Assembly (NCBI GenBank): GCA_016712315.1 | Contig: JADJRG010000013.1 | Location: 558,001-622,000 of the forward strand | Origin: Nannocystis sp. | GTDB taxonomy: Bacteria; Myxococcota_A; Polyangia; Nannocystales; Nannocystaceae | Length of the DNA: 64,000 nucleotides | Direction: 5' to 3' | Shown here: piece by piece, positions 27,401 to 34,193 of the stretch | How the letters are laid out: each line of letters begins with the position of its first letter | Numbering within the stretch: position 1 is the first letter of the stretch | The notes under the pieces: generated by a model | What the model saw: only the letters and a program-made list of their open reading frames with translations | What the model was told of the DNA's origin: nothing | Database searches by the model: none | Program-made: the position numbers and the translations under genes

Positions 27401-30281
27401 CTGACATCAACCGATAGGCGGGGGCCAGGCCATAGCGGGCGCCGCGCTCCGCGTCGCTGGCGGTGCGCCACTCGAGGCACCTACGACCGGTGAAGAATAC
27501 GCGCGCGGCGGCCCGAATGATCGCGCTGGCGCTGACCCGGGCGTCATGCGGCAGGCACACCAGCGCGAACGCCTCGCGCGCGAGCGCGATCGCCTGGGAG
27601 GCGCCGAGATCGCGGAGATAGTCGCGCCGCGAGAGGTCGACGGGTCGCCGCAGGATCCCGGTCGCTGCGCTGAGCAGGCCAGGCACCACGAGGATCACGA
27701 GCACGACCGCCGTCACCGGCCCGGCGAATCCGGCCCTCACCCAGCCGAGCACGAGGAGCGCGAGGAGCGCGAGGGGCACCAGGCTGCGCCGGAGGTTGTC
27801 GGCGATCTTCCACCGCGAGAGCAGCGAGATCGGGTTGGTCACCCGGCGCGCGGGGCCGCTGGTGGGCACACGATGGCCGAGCCAGGCGAGGAGCTGCCAG
27901 TCGCCGCGGGTCCAGCGGTGACGACGGCTCACCTCGACCGAGTAGGCCGCCGGATAGTCCTCAAAGAGCAGGACGTCGCTGACCAGCCCCGAGCGCGCGT
28001 ACGCGCCCTCGAGCAGATCATGGCTGAGGATCCGGTTCTCGGGGAGCTTGCCGCCGATCGCCCGCTGGAAGGCGTCGACGTCGTAGATACCCTTGCCGAC
28101 GAAGGAACCCTCGTCGAAGACGTCCTGGTAGACGTCGGAGACCGCGCGGGTGTAGGGGTCGATGCCTGGCTCGCCGGCGAAGAGGCGGGCGAAGCCGGAG
28201 CGGCGGGCGCTGAGCATCGTGATCGCGACGCGCGGCTGGAGGATCGCGTAGCCCTCGACGACCCGGCCGAGGCGCGGGTCGAAGCGCGGCCGATTGAGGG
28301 GATGCGCCATGATGCCGACGAGCTCGCGGGCGGCGCCGCGCGGGAGCTGGGTGTCCGAGTCGAGGCAGATCACGTACTTGACGGCGCTTAGGCGGCGGGC
28401 CTCGCCGACAATGGTGGAGAACGCGCCCGTCGCCCCGCGCAGCGCCTCGTTGAATTGCTCGAGCTTGCCGCGCTTGCGCTCCCAGCCCATCCAAACCCCC
28501 TCGCGCGGGTTCCAGCGGCGGGCGCGGTGGAAGAGGTAAAAGGGCGCTGGGCGCCCGGCCGCGCGATACCTGGCGTTCAGCGCCTGGACGCCGTCACGCG
28601 CCCGCGCGAGGAGGGCGTCGTCGCCGTCCATATGTTCGCGTGGGGCGTCGCGCAGGTCGCTGAGCAGGGCGAAGGAGAGGTGTAGATCGCGGTTCGCGAG
28701 GTAGCGGACCTCGAGAGAGTCGAGCAGGCCGTCGATCTCGGCGCTCTCGCAGAGCAGCGTCGGCACCGCGACGACCGTGTTGTTCTCGGCGGGGATCCCG
28801 GCCGAGAAGTCGAGGCGCGGGAGGAGCGATGGGCTCGCCAGCAAGGTCGCCGCCCACTGCACAATCGCGGTCGCGAGTTGGCTGGTAGAGACCGCCAGCA
28901 GGAGCACCGCCGCGACCAGCGCCCAGCCGCCGAGGCCGCGCGCGTGGGCCGCCGCCGCGAGTCCCCAGGTCGCGGCCACATTCAGGCCGAGGACCGCGCC
29001 GATATAGAGGGGTAGGCGGAATCGGCGAGCGAATCGCCGCAGGAGGAGACGCGGCGTCCGACTCGCCCCTGTCGCTCGCTCGAGCGCGACGCGGCCGGCG
29101 TCGACCAGGAAGTAGCCGACGTGGGCGCGGCGCTCCTCGCCCGCGCGCGCGAGCGTCACCGCGGCCTCGGCGACCCCCGCCTCGCTGAGAGCGCCGCGCC
29201 TCGCGATCGCCTCGACGACGTGGCGATAGCGGTCGCGGGTGGCGAAGTCCATCGCCGAATAGACGCCGGCGGGATCCTCGGCGAGCCGCTCCTCGACCAG
29301 GCTGCTCGCCTCGACGAAGGCGCGCCAGTCGGTCGCGTCGAGCAGGCGGAGGCTGCCGATGCTGTTGCTCACCGCCACCTGGTCGATGGCTTGGCTCTGG
29401 CTCGCCAACTGAAAGACCTGATCGACCGAGAGGCCGCGCTCGGCGAGGCGCTGCTCGAGCCAGGTCATGGGCAAGTCGAGGCCCGGGCCCAGGCGCTGGA
29501 GGCGGCTCGCCAGCTCGGCCAAGAAGGAGATGCTGCGCGGCGGGCCGGCCTCGACCATCTCGGCCAGGACGAGGACGACCTCGCCCGGCGCGCTCGCGGC
29601 GACCTCGGTCATTCGCTCGACCCAGGTGTCGGCGGCCTCGCGCTCGCGACGGCCGCGGGTCACGCTGCCGACCACGCGGCGCAGGTTCTCGAGCAGCGCC
29701 AGGCGAAGCATGATCGGGATCGCCCAGAGCTCGCCGAGACGGAGCTGCTGCACCTCCTGATAGGAGGCGACGAAGGCCCGCAGGCCGGTGACGTCGAGGC
29801 GCCCGTGCGAGTGCGAGATGAACTCAAGGATGAGGTCGTAGACGCGGGGCACGATCGAGGCCGGCTCCGCGCGGATCCGCGGCAGCTCGCGGCTGTAGAC
29901 CCGCGGCAGGTGCCTGCGCGCGGTCCGGATCTGCTCCTCGATGAGGTGGAAGTTGTCGACGAACCACTCCGCCGCGGGGGTGACACGCCGGCCTCGTTGC
30001 ACCGCCTCGGTGACCATCACATACGCTGCAGCCAGGGCGCGCTCATTGGCGTCGAGGCGGGGTAGCAGCCGATCTGCGGGCCTCTCCCTCGACGGCGTGG
30101 GCTCGCGCCCGACCGCGAGCGCCCGCGCGTGCCGCTCGAGCTGGCTGACGCTGAAGAGATCGGCCTGGAGAGGCGCTTCGTCGGGATCGATGTCGATCGG
30201 TGATCGGGCCGCGGCCCCTGTCCTCAAAGATCTGCGCGGCAAGGAGGATAAGAGGTTCAAGCCGCTCTCCATATCATGCAT
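21456..30281 (-). CDS. ndvB: Cyclic beta-1,2-glucan synthase (GT84 + glucoamylase-like + GH94)
   Basis: This 2941-residue chain has the size and layout of NdvB/ChvB-type synthases. After about 430 N-terminal residues come membrane helices (LPLYIGAVLGLNVAATWGLA), a glycosyltransferase domain with LDSDTQLP (about residue 640) and the QxxRW-like RRHRWTRGDWQ (about 787), then more membrane helices. A glucoamylase-like region follows (about 1060-1540), and a GH94 phosphorylase-like C-terminal part with GSGDWNDGMN (about 2580). Such enzymes start, elongate, trim and cyclise beta-1,2-glucan for export to the periplasm, where it acts in osmotic adaptation and envelope function. Transporter and modifying genes are not adjacent. 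The first codons lie in the left arm of a large inverted repeat, and no clear ribosome site is visible; ATG at 30272 is an alternative. Confidence 0.9.
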   Translation of the reverse strand: MHDMESGLNLLSSLPRRSLRTGAAARSPIDIDPDEAPLQADLFSVSQLERHARALAVGREPTPSRERPADRLLPRLDANERALAAAYVMVTEAVQRGRRVTPAAEWFVDNFHLIEEQIRTARRHLPRVYSRELPRIRAEPASIVPRVYDLILEFISHSHGRLDVTGLRAFVASYQEVQQLRLGELWAIPIMLRLALLENLRRVVGSVTRGRREREAADTWVERMTEVAASAPGEVVLVLAEMVEAGPPRSISFLAELASRLQRLGPGLDLPMTWLEQRLAERGLSVDQVFQLASQSQAIDQVAVSNSIGSLRLLDATDWRAFVEASSLVEERLAEDPAGVYSAMDFATRDRYRHVVEAIARRGALSEAGVAEAAVTLARAGEERRAHVGYFLVDAGRVALERATGASRTPRLLLRRFARRFRLPLYIGAVLGLNVAATWGLAAAAHARGLGGWALVAAVLLLAVSTSQLATAIVQWAATLLASPSLLPRLDFSAGIPAENNTVVAVPTLLCESAEIDGLLDSLEVRYLANRDLHLSFALLSDLRDAPREHMDGDDALLARARDGVQALNARYRAAGRPAPFYLFHRARRWNPREGVWMGWERKRGKLEQFNEALRGATGAFSTIVGEARRLSAVKYVICLDSDTQLPRGAARELVGIMAHPLNRPRFDPRLGRVVEGYAILQPRVAITMLSARRSGFARLFAGEPGIDPYTRAVSDVYQDVFDEGSFVGKGIYDVDAFQRAIGGKLPENRILSHDLLEGAYARSGLVSDVLLFEDYPAAYSVEVSRRHRWTRGDWQLLAWLGHRVPTSGPARRVTNPISLLSRWKIADNLRRSLVPLALLALLVLGWVRAGFAGPVTAVVLVILVVPGLLSAATGILRRPVDLSRRDYLRDLGASQAIALAREAFALVCLPHDARVSASAIIRAAARVFFTGRRCLEWRTASDAERGARYGLAPAYRLMSVAPLAAVVVAVGLFFGQPGALPFAAPLLLAWALAPAVVWWLSRPTLAGQAPPLAAADQLFLRRVARRTWRFFEAFVGPADNHLPPDNYQVDPPQGVAHRTSPTNIGLALTANLAAYDFGYVEAGELLERSARTMATMERLERYRGHFYNWYDTRTLEPLRPTYISTVDSGNLTGHLRTLVAGLGELEGGAIFRASSLAGLADTLAVLIEVGPEVDALQGALGRLRSALVTPPSTLSAARTVLERLRVESRAAVAFAELQAQDEAVAWARLFAAQIAAMLAELELLAPWIWLPDAPESTEPAAALAGLDVIPTLRGLAALGERVLPASHQALAVDGAPQDASSGELERCVRLGASRASARLAEIQRLRAAAAALAEIEVEFLYDRERHLLAIGYNVADHRRDAGFYDLLASEARLASFVAIADGKLPPEHWFRLGRSLTTTGGGSALLSWSGSMFEYLMPLLLMPTYRGTLLDETCRSVVERQIEYGRERGVPWGVSESGYIKTDAQLNYQYRAFGVPGLGFKRGLAADLVIAPYASAMALMIAPRRACENLRRLELAGLLGPYGFYEAIDYTPARLPRGEQSVTVASYMAHHQGMAFLSLVYLLEERPMQRRFAADPAFRATDLLLQERVPRTSAIYPHPAEVSAAAEVLAPEADLRVFTTANTPSPEVQLLSNGTYHVMVTNAGGGYSRWRDLAVTRWREDPTCDGWGGFCYLRDVDTGDFWSTTHQPSRVTAESYEAIFSQGRAEFRRHDREIETHVEICVSPEDDVELRRVCLTNRGAAPRTIELTSFAEIVLAKAAADTSHPAFSNLFVETELLRDRQAILCTRRPRSGSEAQAWVLHLMTVQGRLAGAPSYETGRAEFLGRGRSVGDPQAMHRPTLSGSEGAVLDPVVAIRSAVALDPDETACIDIVTGVAETRAGALALIDKYSDRHAGERALELSWTHSQVLLRRLDASAADTRLYQRLASHILYSSPALRAPPSVLARNQCGQSSLWAYGISGDLPIALLRIGDRRHLELARHMVQAHAYFRLKGLAVDLLIWNDDPSGYRQALHEELLGLVTALSEADLLDRPGGVFVRRTDEIAEEDKVLQQTVARLIISDTAGSLDEQLGRLPPPEVKVPELVTRERRAPLAPVHEQSLDRADLRSWNGRGGFTPDGREYVITTSREAQTPAPWVNVLANPHFGAVVSESGAAYTWCENAHSYRLTPWSNDPVSDASGEALFLRDEHDGRFWSPTPAPAPGRGGYTTRHGFGYSVFEHQEDGVVTELQTFVATDAPLKFLLLKLTNNSGRARRLSLTGIFELVLGEGRAATIPTIVTEVDLRSGALLARNAYASEFPRRVAFLDCSEERRTLSGDRIECIGRNGELSRPACMRKARLSGRVGAGLDPCLAMQVMIDLEDGQVREIALTFGSGIDLSDARTLIHRFRGVEQAHTALAGVWAQWNRTLSAVQVQTPDEALNLLANGWLLYQVVAARMWGRSGFYQSGGAFGFRDQLQDAMALVHAEPALLRQQILRSAARQFREGDVQHWWHPPFGRGVRTRISDDYLWLPYAVCRYITSIGERGLLDERAPYLEGRPVKADEESYYDLPLRSEETGTVYEHCVRAIENGLRFGAHGLPLIGSGDWNDGMNLVGERGEGESVWLAFFLHDVLVRFAPVASARGDDAFADRCSAAAAALSAAIDAEGWDGAWYRRAYFDSGEPLGSACNDECQIDSLPQSWAVLSGAGDPGRARQAMTALDARLVDRELGLIQLFDPPFDRSEQNPGYVKGYLPGVRENGAQYTHAAIWAVMAFAALGEVARAWELFRLISPVHHGESAAAIARYKVEPYVVAADVYTNSQHAGRGGWTWYTGSAAWMYRLQVESLLGLHLEVDHLRLDPLLPAGWGSFSVDYRYHQTTYHIEIQGPTGGGRGVHRLVCDGVELPGQRIPLVDDRAEHRAEVWLDDHPPVVPIAGARGGFDAEGGRGVERGGGEEQAVGLVEL

Positions 30282-30317
30282 GATCCAGTGGCCGTGGACC
30301 GACGCACTCTTTTCGGT
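30226..30317. repeat. Left arm of large imperfect inverted repeat between ndvB and the P-type ATPase gene
   Basis: Read on the plus strand the arm begins AAAGATCTGCGCGGCAA, contains CCATATCATGCAT and ends ACTCTTTTCGGT. Each of these blocks recurs in reverse complement in the arm at 30466-30582. The arm covers the first codons and upstream region of the glucan synthase gene. About 148 bp of non-repeated sequence separate the arms. No target-site duplication or transposase is seen. Confidence 0.85.
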
Positions 30318-30465
30318 GATTTGCTCAATTGATCAGGAGCACCGCAAAATGTTCTGCTGTGGAGGTGCGTTGATTCCATTCTCCTCGCGGAGCATCGACC
30401 CCGGCGAGGATCGCGCCAGATCCTGCGGAGGCGGCCCAGCAAGCGGGTCGATGAGGGGCTCGCGG

Positions 30466-30582
30466 ACCGAAAAGAGTGCGCCGGTCCACGGTCGCCGACA
30501 ATGCATGATATGGAGGGCCGACTTGGACCTCTTACCTCTCCCTCTTCGAGGGTCACGGATCCTCTTTGCCGCGCAGATCTTT
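30466..30582. repeat. Right arm of large imperfect inverted repeat
   Basis: The reverse complement of this arm matches the left arm at both ends and in the middle (CTCCATATCATGCAT, CGTGGACC, ACTCTTTTCGGT). It carries about 25 extra bases, mainly near 30536-30562. On the plus strand it repeats the start of the glucan synthase gene (ATGCATGATATGGAG at 30501), but here that frame stops after about 28 codons. It lies immediately in front of, and partly within, the 5' end of the ATPase gene. Confidence 0.85.
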
Positions 30583-33508
30583 CATAATTGAGGATCACAC
30601 CCCCACCGTGATCGCGGTGCGACCGCAGAGATCCGCGCCGGCGGACGACCCGTCGCTGCTCGACATCACCGCCCTGGCCCTGGCGCTCGGCACCGACCTA
30701 GAGCGCGGCCTCGGCGCCGAAGAAGCGGCCAACCGGCTGCGTGCGGACGGCCCCAACGAGCTACGCGCGGTGCCCCCCGTGCCGCTGTGGCGCAGCGCAC
30801 TGGCGCAGCTGCGAGACCCTCTGGTCTACCTGCTGGCTGCGGCCGCGGCCGTGGCCTTGGCCGCCTGGTGGTTCGAAGGCCGCGGCCAACCTGGCGCGTC
30901 GGGTTGGCCGCTGGATGCGATCGTCATCGTGTTCGTGGTGCTGCTGAATGCGCTGCTCGGCTGGCTTCAGGAGGCCAAGGCGGCGCAGGCGGTGGCGGCC
31001 TTGGCGAAGATGACCGCCGCGACGTCGGCCGTGCTGCGCGACGGCGCTGTGGCCCGGGTGCCCAGCGCGCAGCTCGTCCAGGGCGACCTGCTGGTGCTCG
31101 CCGAAGGCGACGCCGTGGGCGCCGACGCGCGCCTCACACAGACCGCAGCTTTGAAGCTGTTGGAGGCGCCGTTGACCGGCGAGAGCGAGGCGGTGCTGAA
31201 GGATCCGGCGCGGCTGCCCGCGGTCGCGGCGCTGGGTGACCGGCTGAACATGGTGTTTAAGGGGACCGCGGTGGCGCAGGGCAGCGGACACGCCATTGTC
31301 ACCGCCACCGGCATGCGGACCGAGATCGGCGGGATCGCCACGCTGCTGGATACCACGCCCGATGCGCCGACGCCGCTCCAGGTCGAGATCGCGCACCTGG
31401 GAAAGGTGCTAGGCGTCGCTGCCCTGGCGATCGCCGCCGTCGTGGTCGCCACGATCCTGCTCACATCCGACATCGAGGGCGCGTCCGATGTCGTCAGGGT
31501 GCTGCTGCTGGGGGTGTCGCTGGCCGTGGCCGCCGTGCCCGAGGGCCTGCCGGCGATCCTGTCGGTGGTGCTGGCGATGGGCGTGCGCCGCATGGCGCGC
31601 CACCACGCCATCGTCAAGAAGCTGGCCTCGGTGGAGACGCTCGGCTCGGCGTCCGTGATCGCGTCGGACAAGACCGGCACGCTGACGCGCGGGGAGATGA
31701 CCGTGCGAGGGGTGAGCACGGCCTCTGGGCGCAGCGACATCACCGGCGTGGGCTACGCCCCCGAGGGGCGCGCCGAGCAGGCCGGCGCTGAATTGCCCGT
31801 AGGCCCGCTGCGTATGGAGTTGCAGGCCGTGCTACGCGGCGGCAGCCTCGCCGGCAACGCCCAACTACAGCGGGATGACAACGGCGCTTGGGGCATCCAG
31901 GGCGATCCGACCGATGCCGCGTTTCTCGTCGCAGAGCGCAAGCTGGCCGTGGGGACCCCAGGCGAGCCTGCGCCCGCGTGGACGGAGCGCTTCGAGCGGA
32001 TCGGCGAGATCCCCTTCACCTCGCAGCGCAAGATGATGTCGGTGCTCGTCGTCGACCACGCCGACGACGACGCGCACGTGCTCTTCACCAAGGGCGCGCC
32101 CGACGTGCTGCTGGCACGTTGCACCCACGCCCGCCGGGGCGCGGCCACGGTGGCGCTCGACGCCGCCTCGCACGCGCAGGTGCTCGCCGACGTGGCGGCG
32201 ATGACCGGTGACGCGCTGCGCACGCTGGCCGTGGCGCGCCGCACGCTGGCATCCGACGCGCAGATCCCGGCCGATGCGGCGCTGGCGGCCGCGTTGGAGC
32301 AGGATCTTGAGTACCTCGGCACCGTGGGCATCATCGACCCGCCGCGCGCGGAGGCGGCCGTGGCGATCGCCCAGGCCCGCGAAGCCGGCATCCGCGTCAT
32401 CATGATCACCGGCGACCACCCGCGGACCGCTGCGCGCATCGCGGCCGTTCTCGGGATCGTCGATGCCGGCGCGTCGGTGCTCACGGGCATCGAGCTCGAC
32501 CAGCTGGACGCCGCCGCATTCACCGCGGCCGCGCTCCAGACCTCGGTGTTCGCCCGCGTCGCGCCCAGGCACAAGCTACAGATCGTGCGCGCGCTGCAAG
32601 GCAGCGGCCTCGTGGTGGCGATGACCGGCGACGGCGTCAACGACGCCCCGGCGCTGAAGGCCGCCGATATCGGCGTGGCGATGGGCGTGACGGGCACCGA
32701 GGTGACCAAGGAGGCGGCCCGCATGATCCTGGCCGACGATCACTTCGCCACCATCGTGCTGGCGGTGCGTGAGGGGCGCGGCGTGCTCGACAACATCCGC
32801 AAGTTCCTGCGCTACCTGTTGTCCTCGAACCTGGCCGAGGTGCTGACGGTGTTCGCCGGCGTGGTAGGGGCCAGCGTCCTCGGCCTGAAGGCGACCGGAT
32901 CGGGCGCGGTGGTGCTGCCGCTGCTGGCGACGCAGATCCTGTGGATCAACCTGGTCACCGACACCGGGCCCGCGCTGGCGATGGGGGTGGACCCGATCGC
33001 GGACGACGTCATGGCCCGAAAGCCGCGCCAGCGCAGCCAGCGCATCCTCGACGCCCGCATGGCGGTGAATGTGGCCGAAACCGGCCTCGTGATGGCAGCG
33101 CTCACCCTGCTGACGCTGGACCTGTTCTTACCCGGCGGGCTGATCGAGCCCGTGGACGCCTGGCTGGGCGCCGGCCCGCACAGCCTCGTGCGAGCGCGCA
33201 CCGCCGCCTTCACGGTGCTGGTGCTGACGCAGCTCTTTAACTGCTTCAACGCGCGCTCGGCGACCGCATCTGCGTTCCACTCGGCGTTCACGAACCACTG
33301 GCTGTGGGCCGCTGTGGCGTTGTCCGCAGCGCTGCAGGTCGCTGTCGTCCACCTGCCCTTCCTCAACCTCGCCTTCGGCACCGCGCCGCTGTCAGCCGGC
33401 CAGTGGGGCGTGTGTGTGGCGGCAGCCAGCGGGGTGCTTTGGTTCGGCGAAGGGCGAAAGCTCGTCCGACGAGCTTGGGAGCGGCGGACAGGGGCGGTAT
33501 CGGGCTGA
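30566..33508 (+). CDS. P2-type cation-transporting ATPase (Ca2+ or Na+/K+-like)
   Basis: Motifs in order: actuator PLTGESEAV; the M4 ion-binding helix VAAVPEGLPAIL; phosphorylation site DKTGTLTRGEM (Asp near residue 368); nucleotide-domain FTSQRKMMSV and TKGAPDVLLARC; ITGDHPRTA; and hinge TGDGVNDAPALKAADIGVAMG (near 690). A P2-type C-terminal membrane bundle follows. The PEGLP motif and overall length point to a P2A-like Ca2+ or related cation pump in the inner membrane; the ion cannot be fixed from sequence. The start is uncertain: TTG at 30566 lies in the repeat arm, and GTG at 30608 downstream of GAGGA is a fair alternative. Leu and Val codons are mostly CTG and GTG, unlike the CTC/GTC habit of neighbours, which suggests acquisition. 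Its stop is fused to the tail of a broken lipoprotein gene. Confidence 0.9.
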   Translation: MPRRSFIIEDHTPTVIAVRPQRSAPADDPSLLDITALALALGTDLERGLGAEEAANRLRADGPNELRAVPPVPLWRSALAQLRDPLVYLLAAAAAVALAAWWFEGRGQPGASGWPLDAIVIVFVVLLNALLGWLQEAKAAQAVAALAKMTAATSAVLRDGAVARVPSAQLVQGDLLVLAEGDAVGADARLTQTAALKLLEAPLTGESEAVLKDPARLPAVAALGDRLNMVFKGTAVAQGSGHAIVTATGMRTEIGGIATLLDTTPDAPTPLQVEIAHLGKVLGVAALAIAAVVVATILLTSDIEGASDVVRVLLLGVSLAVAAVPEGLPAILSVVLAMGVRRMARHHAIVKKLASVETLGSASVIASDKTGTLTRGEMTVRGVSTASGRSDITGVGYAPEGRAEQAGAELPVGPLRMELQAVLRGGSLAGNAQLQRDDNGAWGIQGDPTDAAFLVAERKLAVGTPGEPAPAWTERFERIGEIPFTSQRKMMSVLVVDHADDDAHVLFTKGAPDVLLARCTHARRGAATVALDAASHAQVLADVAAMTGDALRTLAVARRTLASDAQIPADAALAAALEQDLEYLGTVGIIDPPRAEAAVAIAQAREAGIRVIMITGDHPRTAARIAAVLGIVDAGASVLTGIELDQLDAAAFTAAALQTSVFARVAPRHKLQIVRALQGSGLVVAMTGDGVNDAPALKAADIGVAMGVTGTEVTKEAARMILADDHFATIVLAVREGRGVLDNIRKFLRYLLSSNLAEVLTVFAGVVGASVLGLKATGSGAVVLPLLATQILWINLVTDTGPALAMGVDPIADDVMARKPRQRSQRILDARMAVNVAETGLVMAALTLLTLDLFLPGGLIEPVDAWLGAGPHSLVRARTAAFTVLVLTQLFNCFNARSATASAFHSAFTNHWLWAAVALSAALQVAVVHLPFLNLAFGTAPLSAGQWGVCVAAASGVLWFGEGRKLVRRAWERRTGAVSG

Positions 33509-33573
33509 ACTCCCCCTACACCTATTCAGACATGAGCGGCGACCAGATCAACAAGGTCATCTGCCTGCAATAG
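33508..33573 (+). pseudogene. C-terminal remnant of a myxobacterial beta-propeller lipoprotein gene
   Basis: Beginning on the last base of the ATPase stop, a short open frame reads PYTYSDMSGDQINKVICLQ-stop. It aligns end to end with the C-terminus of the lipoprotein at 41721-43256 (HYTYSDMTGGQLKSVVLPQ-stop), with the same distance from YTYSDM to the stop. No upstream part of such a gene is present, so this is the surviving tail of a gene destroyed when the ATPase segment arrived. It overlaps the 3' end of the minus-strand gene at 33557. Confidence 0.7.
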
Positions 33574-33970
33574 GCGCCTTCAAATCCAGCAGCGCCGCGA
33601 GGGCGCGTACGAGCGGCTGCGCGGCCGCTTGCACGCGCCCCGGACGAGAAGCCAGCAGCAGGAGCAGGCCATACGCGCAGCGGATCCGCGCCGATCCGCT
33701 CTCGTACTCGCGCTGACGTAGGCCCTTTCGGAGCTGAAGCACCGCGAAGGCGAGCGCCCGCTCGTCATCTCGCAGGAGCTGCATCAGGGTCGCAGGGTCG
33801 AGGCGATAGGCGTGGGCGTCGAGGCCCGCGAGCAGGTCGTCGAGGGCGCGCTCCATCTCGGGGTCCTCGTCCTCGTCGCCGGCTACGCGCGCGGTATCCG
33901 CGAGCAACGCGGCCAGCGCCTGCGCTACGCGCTCGATGACAGCGAGGATATAGTCGCGCGACTCGATCAT
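33557..33970 (-). CDS. Small helical protein, possibly DUF6483-like
   Basis: This 137-residue, wholly helical, soluble protein begins MIESRDYILAVIERVAQALAALL, similar to the start I recall for DUF6483 proteins (a DYI/L-x-I-x-Q/R helix). The rest is Leu/Ala/Arg-rich (YEAYRL-like helices, VLQLRKGLRQREYESGSAR). No signal, membrane helix or catalytic motif is visible. Its last codons and stop lie inside the antisense of a gene remnant, so its C-terminus may itself have been changed by the rearrangement. Family assignment is tentative. Confidence 0.6.
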   Translation of the reverse strand: MIESRDYILAVIERVAQALAALLADTARVAGDEDEDPEMERALDDLLAGLDAHAYRLDPATLMQLLRDDERALAFAVLQLRKGLRQREYESGSARIRCAYGLLLLLASRPGRVQAAAQPLVRALAALLDLKAPIAGR

Positions 33971-34106
33971 GCCCGCACCCTAGATCCGCACGCCGGCGAT
34001 CTGACTTCTACCGGGTCTGCATGGGCTCCCTTGGGAGAATTAGACCGTGTGATCACTCACGTTTTTCGGCGCACAACGCTCTCAGGCGCCACGCGAGAGG
34101 CGCGCC

Positions 34107-34177
34107 TACCCCGGCGCGATCCTCCTCGTCAGCCACGACGAAGCGCTGGCCAGGCGAGTCACGACGACCACCTGGAC
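34107..34177. repeat. Exact 71-bp copy of the 3' end of the ABC-F gene
   Basis: These 71 bases are identical to 18671-18741 inside the ABC-F gene, where they encode YPGAILLVSHDEALARRV and the following TTTTW. Sequence diverges at both sides. The fragment has no start or stop of its own and lies 16 bp downstream of the end of the minus-strand DUF4215 lipoprotein gene. The remainder of the gap (33971-34106) holds a GTGATCAC palindrome near 34049 and nothing else I can name. Confidence 0.93.
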
Positions 34178-34193
34178 CGGCGCCCCCTACCGC

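Noticed and set aside
24438..27404. Plus-strand frame of almost 1000 codons inside ndvB
   Set aside because: The opposite strand encodes conserved glycosyltransferase and GH94 motifs; this frame has no domain and typical antisense RR/EE/GG content.
30226..30582. Insertion sequence between ndvB and the ATPase gene
   Set aside because: No transposase frame fits between the arms and no target-site duplication is visible; kept only as an inverted repeat.
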